This document shows, piece after piece, positions 26,491 through 36,642 of a stretch of 42,500 bases of DNA. The notes beneath the pieces are model-generated. The model saw nothing but the letters and a program-made list of their open reading frames with translations, was not told the origin of the DNA and made no database searches. The DNA comes from Glandiceps talaboti. Its lineage: Eukaryota > Hemichordata > Enteropneusta > Spengelidae. The stretch lies in assembly GCF_964340395.1 (NCBI RefSeq), contig NC_135562.1:16323985-16366484 (forward strand). The letters are read 5' to 3'. Positions within the stretch are counted from its first letter, which is position 1. Each line of letters opens with the position of its first letter. The position numbers and the translations under genes are program-made.

Positions 26491-26519
26491 CACGTGACCA
26501 CACTTATCACGTGATAAGA
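26491..26519. promoter_or_regulatory. E-box/GATA palindrome (TTATCACGTGATAAGA)
   Basis: A 16-bp perfect palindrome (26503-26518) centres on CACGTG flanked on both sides by GATAA in inverted orientation; a second CACGTG lies at 26491-26496. CACGTG is the classical bHLH or bHLH-Zip site and GATAA is a GATA-factor site. The identical 16-mer recurs at 39621-39636. A regulatory role is inferred from the motifs only. Confidence 0.3.
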
Positions 26520-26669
26520 ATTCGAACGAGCAGCGATATGCGATATGCGAATCTCCAGATGTTTACCCTATCGGAACTTGATTATATAGCCTACACAGCA
26601 GGCTCATTGTTTTTTTCAGCGATTGATGGCGAGTGTCTTGCACACATTAAGGATCTTTATTACAACAAA

Positions 26670-27230
26670 GATTATACCGACTTGATATCTTAAAGAGCAT
26701 TTTAATAGCACATTTAACTATAATAAGGTGTGTGAAAAGGGAATTTTATGTTTTGTCGCTAACGATTTCCTAATATTCAGGCCCCTAAAAAACGGCGAAA
26801 TTTTACAATACTTAGATGTCAAGTTCTCAGTAAAATGTTATATCGACTTATTATCGACTCATTGTCCTGAGATCCTTTTAATAGCAGTATGTTAATGAAG
26901 GCATTAAAGATTGTAAAAAAATAAAATTTGATTTTAACGTTAATTAGTTTTTAACTTGCTTGCCCTCAACTTAAAGGCGGCTTCGTTTTATCTTCCCTAA
27001 CATAAACTTAGCTAACACTAAAATTTTATTGACTTGCGGTTTAAAAGAAAACGTTAAAAGGACGTAATGTGACTTTTAAAGTTGATAGGTTGGTCCTTAA
27101 AGAGGGAGACATTTTTTCCAGTAACGGGAAGTTTGATTCACAGTAAAATGTTATTGACTTGTGGTCTTATAAAGAACATTTTAATAGTACGTTCAACTGA
27201 TGCATAGATTGTGTCAAATATAAACTGTGT
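26670..27230. repeat. Diverged ~125-175-bp repeats
   Basis: A module of CAGTAAAATGTTAT-GACTTGTGGT-TAAAGA-CATTTTAATAG recurs in degraded form. The TTTTAATAG or equivalent landmarks are near 26696, 26875, 27050 (as GTTAAAAGGACG) and 27177. Spacings are about 176, 175 and 127. The second and fourth copies are the most similar. Edges and copy number are uncertain because divergence is high. Confidence 0.4.
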
Positions 27231-28282
27231 TGTTGTTGTTTTCTAAACAATCCATTAAAGTTATATCTATATTCGCCGTCTCTTGAAAAGTGGGGAAACA
27301 ATTCTGTAAATTTTAGGTAAGTTAGTCAAAGACTATAAAGTTGATATCAATCAAAGAAATTGAATTTTACAACCACAGCCCTGAAGGCACACGTAAGGCT
27401 CTATAGCAACTCGTTTATGTATTAGACTTATTTTATAGCAATTCAACCTAGTATATAATGCATATAGAAATAAAAACCATACGAGTTGTTACTTCCATTT
27501 GTAATATTTTCCAATAAAAAATTAATATTTATCAAATCAACTACTGTGAATGTTACGTGTTGCTTTGAAATGCACAACACTGTGATGAAAAAGGAGCTAT
27601 TACTGATTTATATCAATATGTTAATTAAAATACAACTAAATGAAAAATAAATGCATTCTCGTTCAGTTAAGTTTATAACAGTTACTGTAACGTTTACGAT
27701 CACGATAAACTATTCCATCACTTGAAAACTAAATAGCCTGTCATCGGTATGGGCGAAAAAGCGAACAACTACGTTTCCACGTGTTCTTCTCGTTATACAT
27801 TTCAACACGTGGAGCGCCATCAACCGATCATAACCACCAGAGGGAATGTTTTACTGTGTATATGTTACCAATGACTGAATACAATGTGATGATGTTCCCA
27901 AAGTTTTGATGTGACGCGAGGTCACAGTAAACTCTCATCTGTCATGATGTAATAGTACTTAGAACAAATGTTTACGTTTCGCGAATAATATTCTAACGAT
28001 GACAATTCAACATTAGAGTTATTAAAAGGTCAACAGTATCAAATAATGACTAATTACAGGCAGCTGGTAGAGCAATGGTGCGATCAAATTGTTTAACTAC
28101 TTTTCATATTTGTCAATATTAAAGGCTGAACGATTTAGTGACAGGTTATCACCTCGCAATCGACCTATACATATTTTTGCAGGCCTCCTAAGTCCATTTT
28201 TATGACTTGGACGAACAGTACTGTGTGACTTCCAGCGCGGGGTCGTAAATGGGATGTGGGTTCCCCAACCGAGAAGGCTCAT

Positions 28283-28490
28283 GAAAATGAATTCGAAATG
28301 AAAATAGATTTGTCATCTACAAATCAAAGTGAAAATGAAAATGAACATGAATTGGTAATCTATTTTCAAATGCAATTGAAAATGAATTTAAATTGGAAAT
28401 CGATTTGCAATGCAAGTGAAAATGAACATGAATTTGAAATGAAAATCGATTTGCAAATGCAAGTGAAAAATGTGAGTTTAAATTGGAAAT
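28283..28490. repeat. ~47-bp purine-rich minisatellite
   Basis: Five units begin GAAAATGAA or similar at 28283, 28331, 28378, 28418 and 28465 (48, 47, 40, 47 and a partial 26 bp). Each carries TGAAAAT(c/a)GATTTGCAAATG-like sequence and most end AAGT. The plus strand is strongly A/G-rich. An open frame (28256-28534) spans it and encodes a repetitive Glu/Asn/Lys-rich peptide, probably a by-product of the repeat. A short ATATAC run follows (about 28486-28511). Confidence 0.75.
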
Positions 28491-28686
28491 ATATATATAT
28501 ACATATATATATGAGCACTACTATTCCATTCTAATCATAGAGTTATTATTTCGTTGTTAATACAAATCACACAACTGACACTGTGTCTTTAAAGTAAAAC
28601 TATTATAGTAACTGTTATGAGCTATATCATGGTTAGAATCAGACCATGTAGCATTCCAACGTAGTTATTGTTGTGGGTGTGAACAA

Positions 28687-28722
28687 TGTATGTATGTATT
28701 TATGTATGTATGTATGTATGTA
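28687..28722. repeat. (GTAT)n microsatellite, short
   Basis: About nine GTAT units with one TTAT variant, ending where the retroelement-like fragment begins. Confidence 0.93.
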
Positions 28723-28724
28723 AA

Positions 28725-28860
28725 GAAATGCATATGGAACTATAAATCAGTCCGTATAATTAGCTGTTAAATCCGACGTTTCGAATAAATATTCTTTTTC
28801 AAAGGAAAAATCGGCGAGATACAGAAATGTTAGGTTAAAACCTTAACATTTCTGAAACAA
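28725..28860 (-). mobile_element. Retroelement-like fragment, copy 1 (hammerhead-like relic)
   Basis: 28725-28804 matches 41187-41265 over about 80 bp, sharing GAAATGCATA, GGAACT, AGTCCG and an almost identical block GACGTTTCGAATAAA-ATTCTTTTTCAAAG. On the minus strand the block reads CTTTGAA, a GAAT/ATTC stem and CGAAACGTC. This resembles a hammerhead core in which CTGATGA has decayed at three positions, so it is presumably inactive. Beyond the shared part, 28822-28854 is an imperfect inverted repeat (CAGAAATGTTA with TTAACATTTCTG). It sits between two GTAT arrays. A Penelope-like element end or related non-autonomous retroelement is inferred; no coding domain remains. Confidence 0.5.
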
Positions 28861-28862
28861 AT

Positions 28863-29918
28863 ATGTATGTATGTATGTGTGTATGTATGTATGTATGTAT
28901 GTATGTATGTATGTATGTATGTATGTATGTATGTATGTATGTATGTATGTGTGTGTGTGTGTGTCTATGTGTGTATGTATGTATGTATGTATGTATGTAT
29001 GTATGTATGTATGTATGTATGTATGTATGTGTGTATGTATGTATGTATGTATGTATGTATGTATGCATGTATGTATGTGTATGTGTGTGTCTATGTGTGT
29101 ATGTATGTATGTATGTATGTATGTATGTATGTATGTATGTGTGTATGTATGTATGTATGTATGTATGTATGTATGTATGTGTGTGTATGTATGTATGTAT
29201 GTATGTGTGTGTCTATGTGTGTATGTATGTATGTATGTATGTATGTATGTATGTATGTATGTATGTGTGTATGTATGTATGTATGTATGTGTGTGTGTAT
29301 GTATGTATGTATGTATGTGTGTGTCTATGTGTGTATGTATGTATGTATGTATGTATGTATGTATGTATGTATGTATGTATGTATGTATGTATGTGTGTGT
29401 GTCTATGTGTGTATGTATGTATGTATGTATGTATGTATGTATGTATGTATGTGTGTATGTATGTATGTATGTATGTATGTATGTATGTGTATGTGTGTGT
29501 GTATGTATGTATGTATGTGTGTATGTATGTATGTATGTATGTATGTATGTATGTATGTGTGTGTGTGTATGTATGTATGTGTGTGTATGTATGTGTGTAT
29601 GTATGTATGTATGTATGTATGTATGTGTGTGTGTATGTGTGTGTATGTATGTATGTATGTATGTATGTGTGTGTATGTATGTGTGTGTATGTATGTATGT
29701 ATGTATGTATGTATGTGTGTGTGTATGTGTGTATGTATGTATGTATGTATGTATGTACGTATGTACGTATGTATGTATGTATGTATGTATGTGTGTGTAT
29801 GTATGTATGTATGTATGTATGTATGTACGTATGTACGTATGTATGTATGTATGTATGTATGTGTGTATGTATGTATGTATGTATGTATGTATTTATGTAT
29901 GTATGTATGTATGCATGT
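28863..29918. repeat. 1.05-kb (GTAT)n array with higher-order structure
   Basis: GTAT throughout, punctuated by GT runs. A signature TCTATGTGTGTA recurs at about 28964, 29090, 29212, 29324 and 29402 (spacings 126, 122, 112, 78), and a doubled GTACGTAT block recurs at about 29753 and 29821. The array has therefore grown by duplicating segments of about 70-125 bp as well as by slippage. The 355-380-codon frames on the plus strand and the 237-codon frame on the minus strand are artefacts of a stop-free 4-bp unit. Confidence 0.96.
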
Positions 29919-30459
29919 CTTATCATTCTTGTTGTTGACTACATGACTGGTATATATGTCTCGTCAGTGCAGAAATTACTTGCCATATATGTCGGAGATA
30001 ATTGAATGAATATTTTGTTAAGATTGACAAAACATCCTTTCAAACTAAATAATCGATTTAGTAAATAGTAGTAACAGATTGAATGTTTTCATCGAAGAGG
30101 GAGCTCGCTCTCTGAACAACGAAATGGGATTAGTCGAGACACCAGCATTGATGTCATGTTTACTCTTTATGCATCGTAGTTCCCTTTTGTATACAAAACG
30201 CATGCTCAATATTTTTGTACAATTGATGACCTCTGGCTATACATTTGTAAAGGCTATGTCTGTGAAACAGATAGCCTACTGCATAAGACAGCTCCATCAA
30301 TCATACCATAGTATCTATAGAGGCAATACGTCATATATTTAAACTAAAAGATTAAAATGTCAATTTCGAAAAAAAATGTGCTTGCCCACGGTGTTAGCTA
30401 TGATGTATACATTTATAAAATAGTGTATAGAATTGTGAAGGATAGCAGTCAAACATGAG

Positions 30460-30485
30460 AGACAGAGAGAGACAGACAGACAGAG

Positions 30486-30530
<45 letters not shown>

Positions 30531-30582
30531 GCGTGACAGCCAAGAGGGCGTGAGGGTAAGGGAGAGATAGATGGGGAAGGAG

Positions 30583-30622
<40 letters not shown>

Positions 30623-30670
30623 GCGTGACAGCCAAGAGGGTGTGAGGGTAAGGTAGAGATAGATGGTGTG
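30460..30670. repeat. (GACA)n compound repeat, 92-bp unit duplicated
   Basis: Two tandem units each consist of a GACA array followed by GAGCGTGACAGCCAAGAGGG, (c/t)GTGAGGGTAAGG and AGAGATAGATGG. The GAGCGTGACAG landmarks lie at 30529 and 30621, 92 bp apart. A longer unit containing both microsatellite and unique sequence has therefore duplicated. Confidence 0.88.
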
Positions 30671-31950
30671 AGAGTGAGGTGGAGTATGTTAATATGGAGT
30701 GTCCAGGAGTGTCCACATAAAGTCCAAATTATGCAAATTACACGTACCAATAAATGTCGAAGCAATGACGTCAGTGTCATACATTCGACATAATTGCTCT
30801 CTAGGTGAGCATTCAAATAAATACAATAACATCGCCACTCGTACCTGCCACACGGCTCTTTTAACGAACCAGCCTCTAGGTTCACCCTTTTTAATTTGAA
30901 ACGAAAACAATAAACCTCATCTGTCGAATTCCAATGCCCTCTTCCCCAGGGCCTAAACTGAACCAGACTCAACTAAACGTATCATTGCATAACAAAAAGA
31001 GAAAGTCCCGCCGGCAAATATTTAAGACATTAATTCTATTTCTAACAAAGGTCCCTTTGAATGACAAGCCGAGAAAAGATTGATAAGTGAGTGATTGCAC
31101 GAGTTGCATGTCAATGGAACGTTGAATTTTTGTAGTAGACTTGGGGGCAATTTGCTGCTATTTCATTATATCCTGTCTCGGTTATTCTGTTATCCTTCAA
31201 TTAAAATGATTACATGAAGAAATTAGAGGTAACATTACCAATAATATTGGAGGACATTGTAACGGCTTTTTATCACGCGATGGAATGAATATCACAAGAA
31301 AGATCTCTTTTCACGCGTCCTTTCTTAAAGTTTGATAGACTTATCTTGGTAATGAATCCTTGCTTTTTACAAGACATGTGTGACTCTAATAAACCCGTCA
31401 GCTAATGAATGGTTGATTCTTAGACATCAATATTCATTTCTATCTAAACGAATCAAATTGAATTTATATCGAACTGAAAGACCCTTTGTTTGTTTGACTT
31501 GTTTAAGGCAAGCAATCCTTCAAATATCTGTAGCTAGACCGACAATAAGTCCACAAAGAGATTTAACTTCAACCGGTATTTTGAAGACGGGTTTGAATGA
31601 TTGCTGTACATTTTTAAGTTCATGAAACCTGCATTTCGCATTAATTTTGGACTATTGGGGTTTTGTGAAACTTACAAAAGAAAGGTTAAACTTTTCTAAG
31701 GTCGCTCCTTCGTTGCCGTAACACAAATTTACAGAACAATTATCTTAATTAAATATCTGACAAGCTTAAATGTACGTTGAACTGAATGAGTTGAATTTCT
31801 TTTACAAAAATGTGTAAAGTTCTAGATTAGATTCGTCCTAGTAAGATGTTTCTTTATAGTGTAGTGTACTTTTCTTTTAATGCATCCCTGTGGCTGGCCA
31901 CAGTAGCTTAGATGAATGTGTGCTCGCGTGTATGCAGGCAATATACTCAC

Positions 31951-32030
31951 CGTCTGCTCCCATACCGTTATGGCTTGAATGAGATGTAAGAAAACTGAAT
32001 TAGCATCAATTTGCTTCGAATAGCTAGGTC
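31951..32030 (-). other. Candidate protein-coding exon, function unknown
   Basis: On the minus strand an ACAATTTTAG acceptor precedes 80 nt and a near-consensus donor (CAGACG then GTGAGTAT). The open frame gives 26 codons, entering with two bases of a split codon and leaving in phase 0. The peptide includes SYSKQIDANSVFL and ends AITVWEQT, a natural-looking composition without AT-driven bias. The polypyrimidine tract is weak. The family is not recognised, and whether it joins the candidate at 19531-19653 is unknown. Confidence 0.25.
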
Positions 32031-32778
32031 CTAAAATTGTTTTATATATTGGGGTCATTCTACTAACCCTATTTTGAGTATGATGTTATGGTGAACAATA
32101 CCAATAGTTCACAAAAGTACTCCCAAGGCCTAACTTCTAAGAATTCATTTGATTTCACTAAAAATGCTTTTATGGTTTTACAAGAACTCTATTATATCCA
32201 TGCGTGACAAGGCAAAACCAATATTCTCGGGGATGTCATATTAAACCATGTAATAAATGGATTATTTTATTAAGATGGAACTACTGAAGGGTGTAATATT
32301 GGAATAATATGTGGTTAAAAAAAGAACACTTTAAACTGATTTAATTTTACTTCGCTTTGAACCTGCATGACATGTTTAACAATACGTTTATTATATGTCA
32401 AAGTTTACAGTTATTTTGATTCGATTAGGAAGTCGTCGATCTGGAAGTGTTGGATTAACTTTGTTGTTGTTAACTTGAACTTGGCATGTTTTGTAGTCGA
32501 ATCATTCTAGCTCTTGTACAAAAATCCCCCATTTATACATGTCAGAGATGTTTTGAGAAAACATTCCTGTGGTCTCATTTTATTATGTACAGACACGCTA
32601 TGTTCTTGTCGAAGTTCTTTCTCATTACATCTAAATATCTTGTGAGATTTCTGAAAGTTAATGAATTTTCCATAAATATGATTCAGCAAGTGAAATGAAA
32701 TTGAGAATATTTCATTTAAATCTTACAATTTAAAAGAACAATGCGCTGAAGAAACAAACAAGTAAATAATCAAAGAGG

Positions 32779-33036
<258 letters not shown>

Positions 33037-33038
<2 letters not shown>

Positions 33039-33714
33039 CACATGGAACCTTGCACATCCTAGCACTAGGATGTACACATCCTAGTGCTAGGATGTGGCCA
33101 CATCCTACTGCTAGGAAGAAGAGCACAGCTATATACCAGCTGTGAGTCTCACAGCCTCATTACAGGGTATATTTTCCACAGCCCTGGTACATGGTTGTGA
33201 AAAATAAGCCTGTTGAATTGATGTGGAATACCGACTCTGTGCCATGACTGTTTTGCACATCCCAGTACCATAGCTGTGTACTGCATAACTAGCACACAGT
33301 TGTGCACATACATGTAACAGCTATGGTGAAATAATACCCTGTAGCAACAATTTTGTTCATATCTGACTAGCATTGCTCACATAGCTGGTACATGGCTGTG
33401 GGAAATACATGTGTTACAGCTATGCTAACATAGCTGGTACATGGCTGTGGGGAAAAAACCCTTGTACATGGATGTTGTAAAAACCTATGCTGCACTGCTA
33501 TTTTTCACATCCATGTTACATTGATGTTGGCATTCCAGTTACACATCTGTCAAATCTAGGTACGTTACACCTAGTGAGTTGGCTAGAGCTGTTACAGGGA
33601 TATTGTACACGTAGCTGGTACAGTCCCCGTGGCTCCACTGAGCTGGTACAGCTATGTGCACAACCCTGTCCTAGCTATGTGAATGTTACAGGGGTGTGCA
33701 AGGTTCCCTGTGTA
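33037..33714. mobile_element. 678-bp element with 23-bp terminal inverted repeats
   Basis: The left end (33037-33059) and the complement of the right end (33692-33714) agree at 21 of 23 positions, both containing GGAACCTTGCACA. The boundaries coincide exactly with the GATA arrays on each side. A TA duplication would fit the outermost bases, but target duplications cannot be told apart inside a GATA array. The interior has palindromes of CATCCTAG-(c/t)-CTAGGATG type just inside the left end, and several copies of AGCTGGTACATGGCTGTG (two at 33383 and 33432, 49 bp apart) and ACAGCTATG. No transposase frame is present. A non-autonomous DNA transposon (MITE) is the best reading; the superfamily is not determined. 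Confidence 0.65.
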
Positions 33715-33739
33715 GATAGATAGATAGATAGATAGATAT

Positions 33740-33828
<89 letters not shown>
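33715..33828. repeat. (GATA)n microsatellite, right of element
   Basis: GATA units with one ATAT variant near 33738, same strand and phase style as the array left of the 678-bp element. The element therefore appears to have split one original GATA locus. Confidence 0.96.
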
Positions 33829-36642
33829 AAGCGAAAAAGGAAAATATTAACTGGCAAATTATCAATTTAACATTAATATTTTATCTGAACCATGCAAAAG
33901 CTTATTCTGTCGAAAGTGTAAACTCTAAATTACTTTTAGTAATCGCGCATTTGTAACGAAGTGACACATTCACCTGTCAGTAATTTGAATATACAGTAAG
34001 GTGGTACGTGATAGCAAATATGATGATTAACAGATTATTGTATCTTTCATTTTCTAAAATATCACCCCTAATTCTGCCTACACCTTCAATTAGTTGGCTT
34101 GCAGTATTATTGAAAATATGAACCTTTTTTTCTGAGCACATTTTCAAGTTGTTGCATCGGAGTATTTCATATGCAAAACAAATAACAAGTTCTCGAGTGG
34201 GTTCTTTTTTTTGTGGCACACTCTAAAATCATATTTAGTATTTCTCTAAATGCTTCGAGGGTCCTCATTCACATTTTTTATGTAAGAATGATTTTTAAGC
34301 TTCGAAGGAAATGTCCCTCGAGAGGAAACGGTGCATAAAACATACAATGAACTCACTTCGTCGTTTTATGCATTAGTAGCTACCAATTAATATTATTACA
34401 ACCATTACGTCTATCGGGATTGATGAGACCTGACGTCATCACCGTCTTGTTTCCGACAATAAACTACAAGTAAATGTTACAAATGTCATCTTTTTGACTT
34501 TGTGATTTATCTTTTTCATCATCTCTTAACGAGCATCAGTTTGTATGGAAAGATATAAATAGTGCAGAAAAACCATCACCAATTAGCTTTTTTTGTGTGT
34601 GTGCGATGCATTAAAGCACTCACAACATATTGAAAATTGTAGCTCGGGGGAATATTGTAACATTTAAATAATTCAACCCTCCATTACTTACAAAACATAT
34701 TCTATTCTTGTCGTCTGCAATATGAATAGTTTAATTTTAGATAAGTGTACCTCAAGATTTGAAGGTAACTGCATTTTCTTTTCAACCACCAATTGCACCT
34801 GTAAATGTGTTGACCATAGGGTCATAGCATGTCCCTTAAAGTGACAACGTTAGCAACAAAAAATAATTTTAGAGAAATACGTGCCTGGTTGACTTTTTAT
34901 TTGTATTTCTCATTTAAGATTACTATTATCAACTAGGTAATACCCGAGAAATATTGTCAAACGTTCTCGTATTTATCTTGATTTATCTGATAATAATTGA
35001 TAATAATTGATAATAATTGATAATAACTGAGCACAAGATAATTGCTTTAATATATTAAAGCAAAATTAAAAGAAAGGGGGTTGTTTCCAATAACATGTCT
35101 TCAGAAAATATGGTAGGTAACTCTTTGATTTATTTTAATTATTTCGACCCATAGGCAAAATATTAGGACTCATTGTCACAATATTTCCGTAACAGTTGAT
35201 TAGGTATAAAGCAGTAAATGAAAACAAATTCTGGGATTCACAAGTTGACAAACACAATATGCAGACTGTGAGGTGTTGTAGGCTGAAAAGACATCATTTC
35301 TCAGAGGAATGTGATTTTTTTTATAAATTACCCAAAGATGGCAAGAAAATCTACAGGGAAATAGAAGTAAATCGACTTACTTTTACCTTGTTGTATGTAA
35401 AAGATGGTTTGGGTCGGCGGCTTAAACTAGGGTCGGTCGGGTTAAAGGAAACACACTATCGTTTTTATTTTGGCCTTTATGAAAGCAAGAGGTAGGTCGA
35501 AAGATATAATTTGAAGAAAAAAAAGATATATAGTTTCTAATTTTATAATTACTCAATAGAGAACACACAAGGTCATCTACTTTTTTTATAAGTTGACAGG
35601 AAAGCTAATACAACTACCTGTCTGAAACGGTTTGATGGATACCTTTCATCCAAAACCCATAATTAAACAATTCATCACCTTGCTATCAATTTTGATTTAT
35701 TTCCGTTCGTAAAATTGCTCATACAATCTCCTATGCTTTAGTTCTGATTGTGTACCACGTCCAATTTATATAATGAAATATTATAGAAAGAATAGCATAA
35801 CCTGTAAGTAATTATATATTCAATCACGGGAACTGTGCAGTCTGTTTGTAAGTCGATTTTTTTTAAAACTTACAACTATCTGCCATTATTTAAAGTCAAT
35901 ATTAGTCGTTTTTTAATTGTGTTGACTAGTAAATCAACTATATCGTGAACAAGGTTTCAGATATTAAAATCTACCTTTCATATAATATAAGGAACTTTTT
36001 TGAACAAGGGTGAACTCAGTTTCTGTAATTTTATTCATGTTTGATATATCGAAAATCTACTTTCCTAGTACTGACAGACTTTTCAATCTGTCACTTTAAA
36101 TAACTTTGTAATACTTCAAATGACGTAATCTAGTAGAATGAACCAATTACACTAATTTCAATCATTCAATCCATTGGTGAAAGTGACACTTCAGATTCTT
36201 GCCGGTATAAGTTTGAACATGCGTATAAATACGCTCAGCAGTCACAAAAAATATTAAGATTTCGGATGTGAACCTTTAACCCAACCAGACATGGTATATA
36301 ATACGGGACATGTTAGTACACAAAGGGACTATTGAATAGAGTAAATTGAAATATTAAGATTTGACACGATTTGTTGAGTATGCAGGGAGGGGTGGACATG
36401 TGTCGTAGTAATTTATTAACCTTGATTAATGTAGCGAATATAAAGTAATCAGCTCGAAGGGAGTTAATCTCACGTACGATTATGGATGATATGATCTTAA
36501 TAACTGTAATGGGTAGATGGAACATTAAATTGTTGAGTGGTGAATGTGTTTTACTGCTAAACGTGTAACGTGGAACATGCCTTGATACTGAAATAAGTGA
36601 AATAATAAAAAGCTTGTACATTTTCATAGTAGTTGATTAATT
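33829..36642. other. AT-rich stretch, no gene recognised
   Basis: Only the short repeat at 34989-35028 stands out. The open frame 35196-35495 (plus, 99 codons) ends in a region with two GGGTCGG copies 20 bp apart and a possible GTAGGT donor, but I recognise no domain. The frame at 36313-36627 (minus) is likewise unrecognised. Confidence 0.45.
34989..35028. repeat. Four tandem copies of a 10-bp unit
   Basis: GATAATAATT is repeated four times, the last copy with one change (AACT for AATT). Confidence 0.95.

Larger units (their letters stand above)
20463..28282. other. AT-rich stretch with few features, no gene recognised
   Basis: It contains the palindrome at 20657-20682, the 43-bp repeat array at 22690-22890, an E-box palindrome near 26.5 kb and diverged repeats at 26.7-27.2 kb, each listed separately. 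A G-run of about 11 bases lies near 24796. Between these I see only short open frames without domains. A weak exon-like segment (23491-23566, minus) is described under findings. Confidence 0.5.
29919..32778. other. Mostly unique stretch, no gene recognised
   Basis: Apart from the GACA compound repeat (30460-30670) and a candidate exon (31951-32030) I see nothing supported. Open frames at 30079-30342, 31380-31625 and 32486-32698 show no domain. The 118- and 192-codon minus-strand frames near 30.4-31.0 kb run through the GACA repeat. Confidence 0.45.

Noticed and set aside
28863-30005. Open frames of 355-380 codons on the plus strand and 237 on the minus strand (Met-Tyr-Val-Cys and His-Thr-Tyr-Ile repeats)
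   Set aside because: The GTAT unit contains no stop codon in any frame, so long frames are automatic; there are no start context, domain or splice signals.
35196-35495. 99-codon plus-strand frame with GGGTCGG repeats near its end
   Set aside because: No domain recognised; the end looked vaguely like a dispersed repeat but I could not support a family.
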